A DNA stretch of 64,000 nt. It comes from Conus ventricosus (taxonomy: Eukaryota; Mollusca; Gastropoda; Neogastropoda; Conidae). The stretch spans positions 49,105,656 through 49,169,655 of the forward strand of contig CM031611.1 in the NCBI GenBank assembly GCA_018398815.1, written 5' to 3'. Under the pieces are notes generated by a model. It was not told where the DNA came from, did no database searches, and worked only from the letters and a program-made list of their open reading frames with translations. The position numbers were made by a program, and so were the translations under genes. This document shows positions 63,189 through 64,000 of the stretch, piece after piece; positions within the stretch are counted from its first letter, which is position 1, and each line of letters opens with the position of its first letter.

Positions 63189-63282
63189 ACACACACCACA
63201 CACACACACACACACACACTTTTAGCCAGACAAAGCCAGCAACATGCGATGACTTGGTAAAGTCTGCGTTGTTTTGCAAGTC
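63003..63282. repeat. ~150-bp tandem duplication built on (CA)n
   Basis: (CA)n 63003-63069 and 63136-63221 are each followed by the same ~65-bp segment (gcaacatgcgatgacttggt). Just upstream of an enolase exon on its coding strand. Confidence 0.85.
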
Positions 63283-63589
63283 AGTACAAGGGAGAAGCTT
63301 GCATCAAAACTGTATGTCAGGGATGATGTGTAGAAAGTTCTATTTCTTCTAGGGAAAAAAAGCAGAAGTCTTCAAGCTGGGATAGTGGGGTTCAAGGGCA
63401 ACGCCCCAAATGGGGCTCAAGGGACAAAGCTGCCTGAAGCTGGAGATTTTTTTTTCTTTTAACTGGTGTTCAAAATCAAAAATAACATTAGAAAATCATA
63501 TCAAAGACAGATGCCATTTTCACCTGTACTTCCTGAAACCAGAATAACCTGTTGGCAACCACAAGACATAGGCAGTGATCCTGGGGTTG

Positions 63590-64000
63590 CCAGAGGCTTT
63601 CATCATCCTCGTTCTCATCCATCAGCATTAAAAAAATGTCTTAAATTCCATGGCCTTTCATGCCCTGCTCTCATGGTGACCTCAGCTTTGATGTCCTTTC
63701 CAAGTCTATGGCCTTGGGTTTGATCTTGTCGGGGTCACCTACATCGACAAATTCACAGGGGCTGTCGTTGGATGGACGTAGTGATGCCCTCCGGAAGGAA
63801 AGCTCACTCACACCGGCCCTGCAACTTGACAATTATTGTCATCAATACGGGGCTTAGTAGGTGGTATCCTGCATATGTCCGATCACAGCAGGCACCACTG
63901 AAAACTACTGAAGTGACTCGGTGGCAGTGCTGTGCCTCCTCCGGGGGGTTGCCTCTTGACGACTTGATACTGACTGCTCCATGTGGATTGCCAGTGCCAG
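63590..64000 (-). repeat. Dispersed repeat, copy 2 (inverted relative to 41270-41715)
   Basis: Shares landmarks with 41270-41715 in opposite orientation (catgccctgctctcatg, tttgatcttgtcggggtcac, caggcaccactg). Its right end resembles 25290-25350. Runs off the window. No enolase exon found here. Confidence 0.55.

Overview
This is an animal (metazoan) nuclear DNA window, most likely from a lophotrochozoan and plausibly a marine gastropod. The reasons are split genes with GT-AG introns, very many microsatellites and minisatellites, tRNA-derived SINE-like pieces, Penelope-like (GIY-YIG) retroelement debris, and an animal-type enolase with an ...KYGQDACNVGDEGG... stretch. The species is an inference from content only. 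No prokaryotic gene organisation, CRISPR array or rRNA gene is visible.

Two genes converge. On the + strand, 3124-36503 holds eleven exons of a divergent EML/EMAP-family WD-repeat protein (microtubule-associated). Its 5' half, with the expected HELP domain, lies before the window, and its stop codon is at 36501-36503. On the - strand, 62991 down to 46086 holds seven exons encoding the C-terminal ~311 residues of enolase. The first ~125 residues lie beyond position 64000. Between the two 3' ends is a ~9.6 kb intergenic stretch made mostly of transposon debris.

Layout: 1-3123, upstream EML intron with 47-bp, ~236-bp and 45-bp tandem repeats; 3124-16520, EML exons A-E separated by large arrays (59, 38, 25, 27 and ~35 bp units); 15.6-21 kb, Penelope-like element remains and hammerhead-like motifs; 21.0-27.1 kb, exons F-J with microsatellites and a 12-bp array; 27.1-36.4 kb, a long intron with a decayed transposase-like gene on the - strand; 36.4-36.5 kb, last EML exon; 39.6-40.1 kb, LINE 3' fragment; 43.57-44.96 kb, DNA transposon with 14-bp TIRs and a 5-bp target duplication; 45.0-63.0 kb, enolase, whose introns hold 33-bp and 25-bp arrays, a deleted piggyBac element (51832-53302), a ~320-bp foldback palindrome (60026-60348) and a Penelope-type hairpin with a hammerhead-like core (61572-61798).

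The most unusual observation is that several minisatellites look as if they grew from splice-site sequence. EML exon D is flanked by an acceptor-like array on one side and a donor-like array on the other. The enolase exon ending at 49850 is followed by donor-like repeats, and the donor region of EML exon B is duplicated once. Several array units also carry a short perfect inverted repeat. These are observations from reading the sequence; none was tested by computation.
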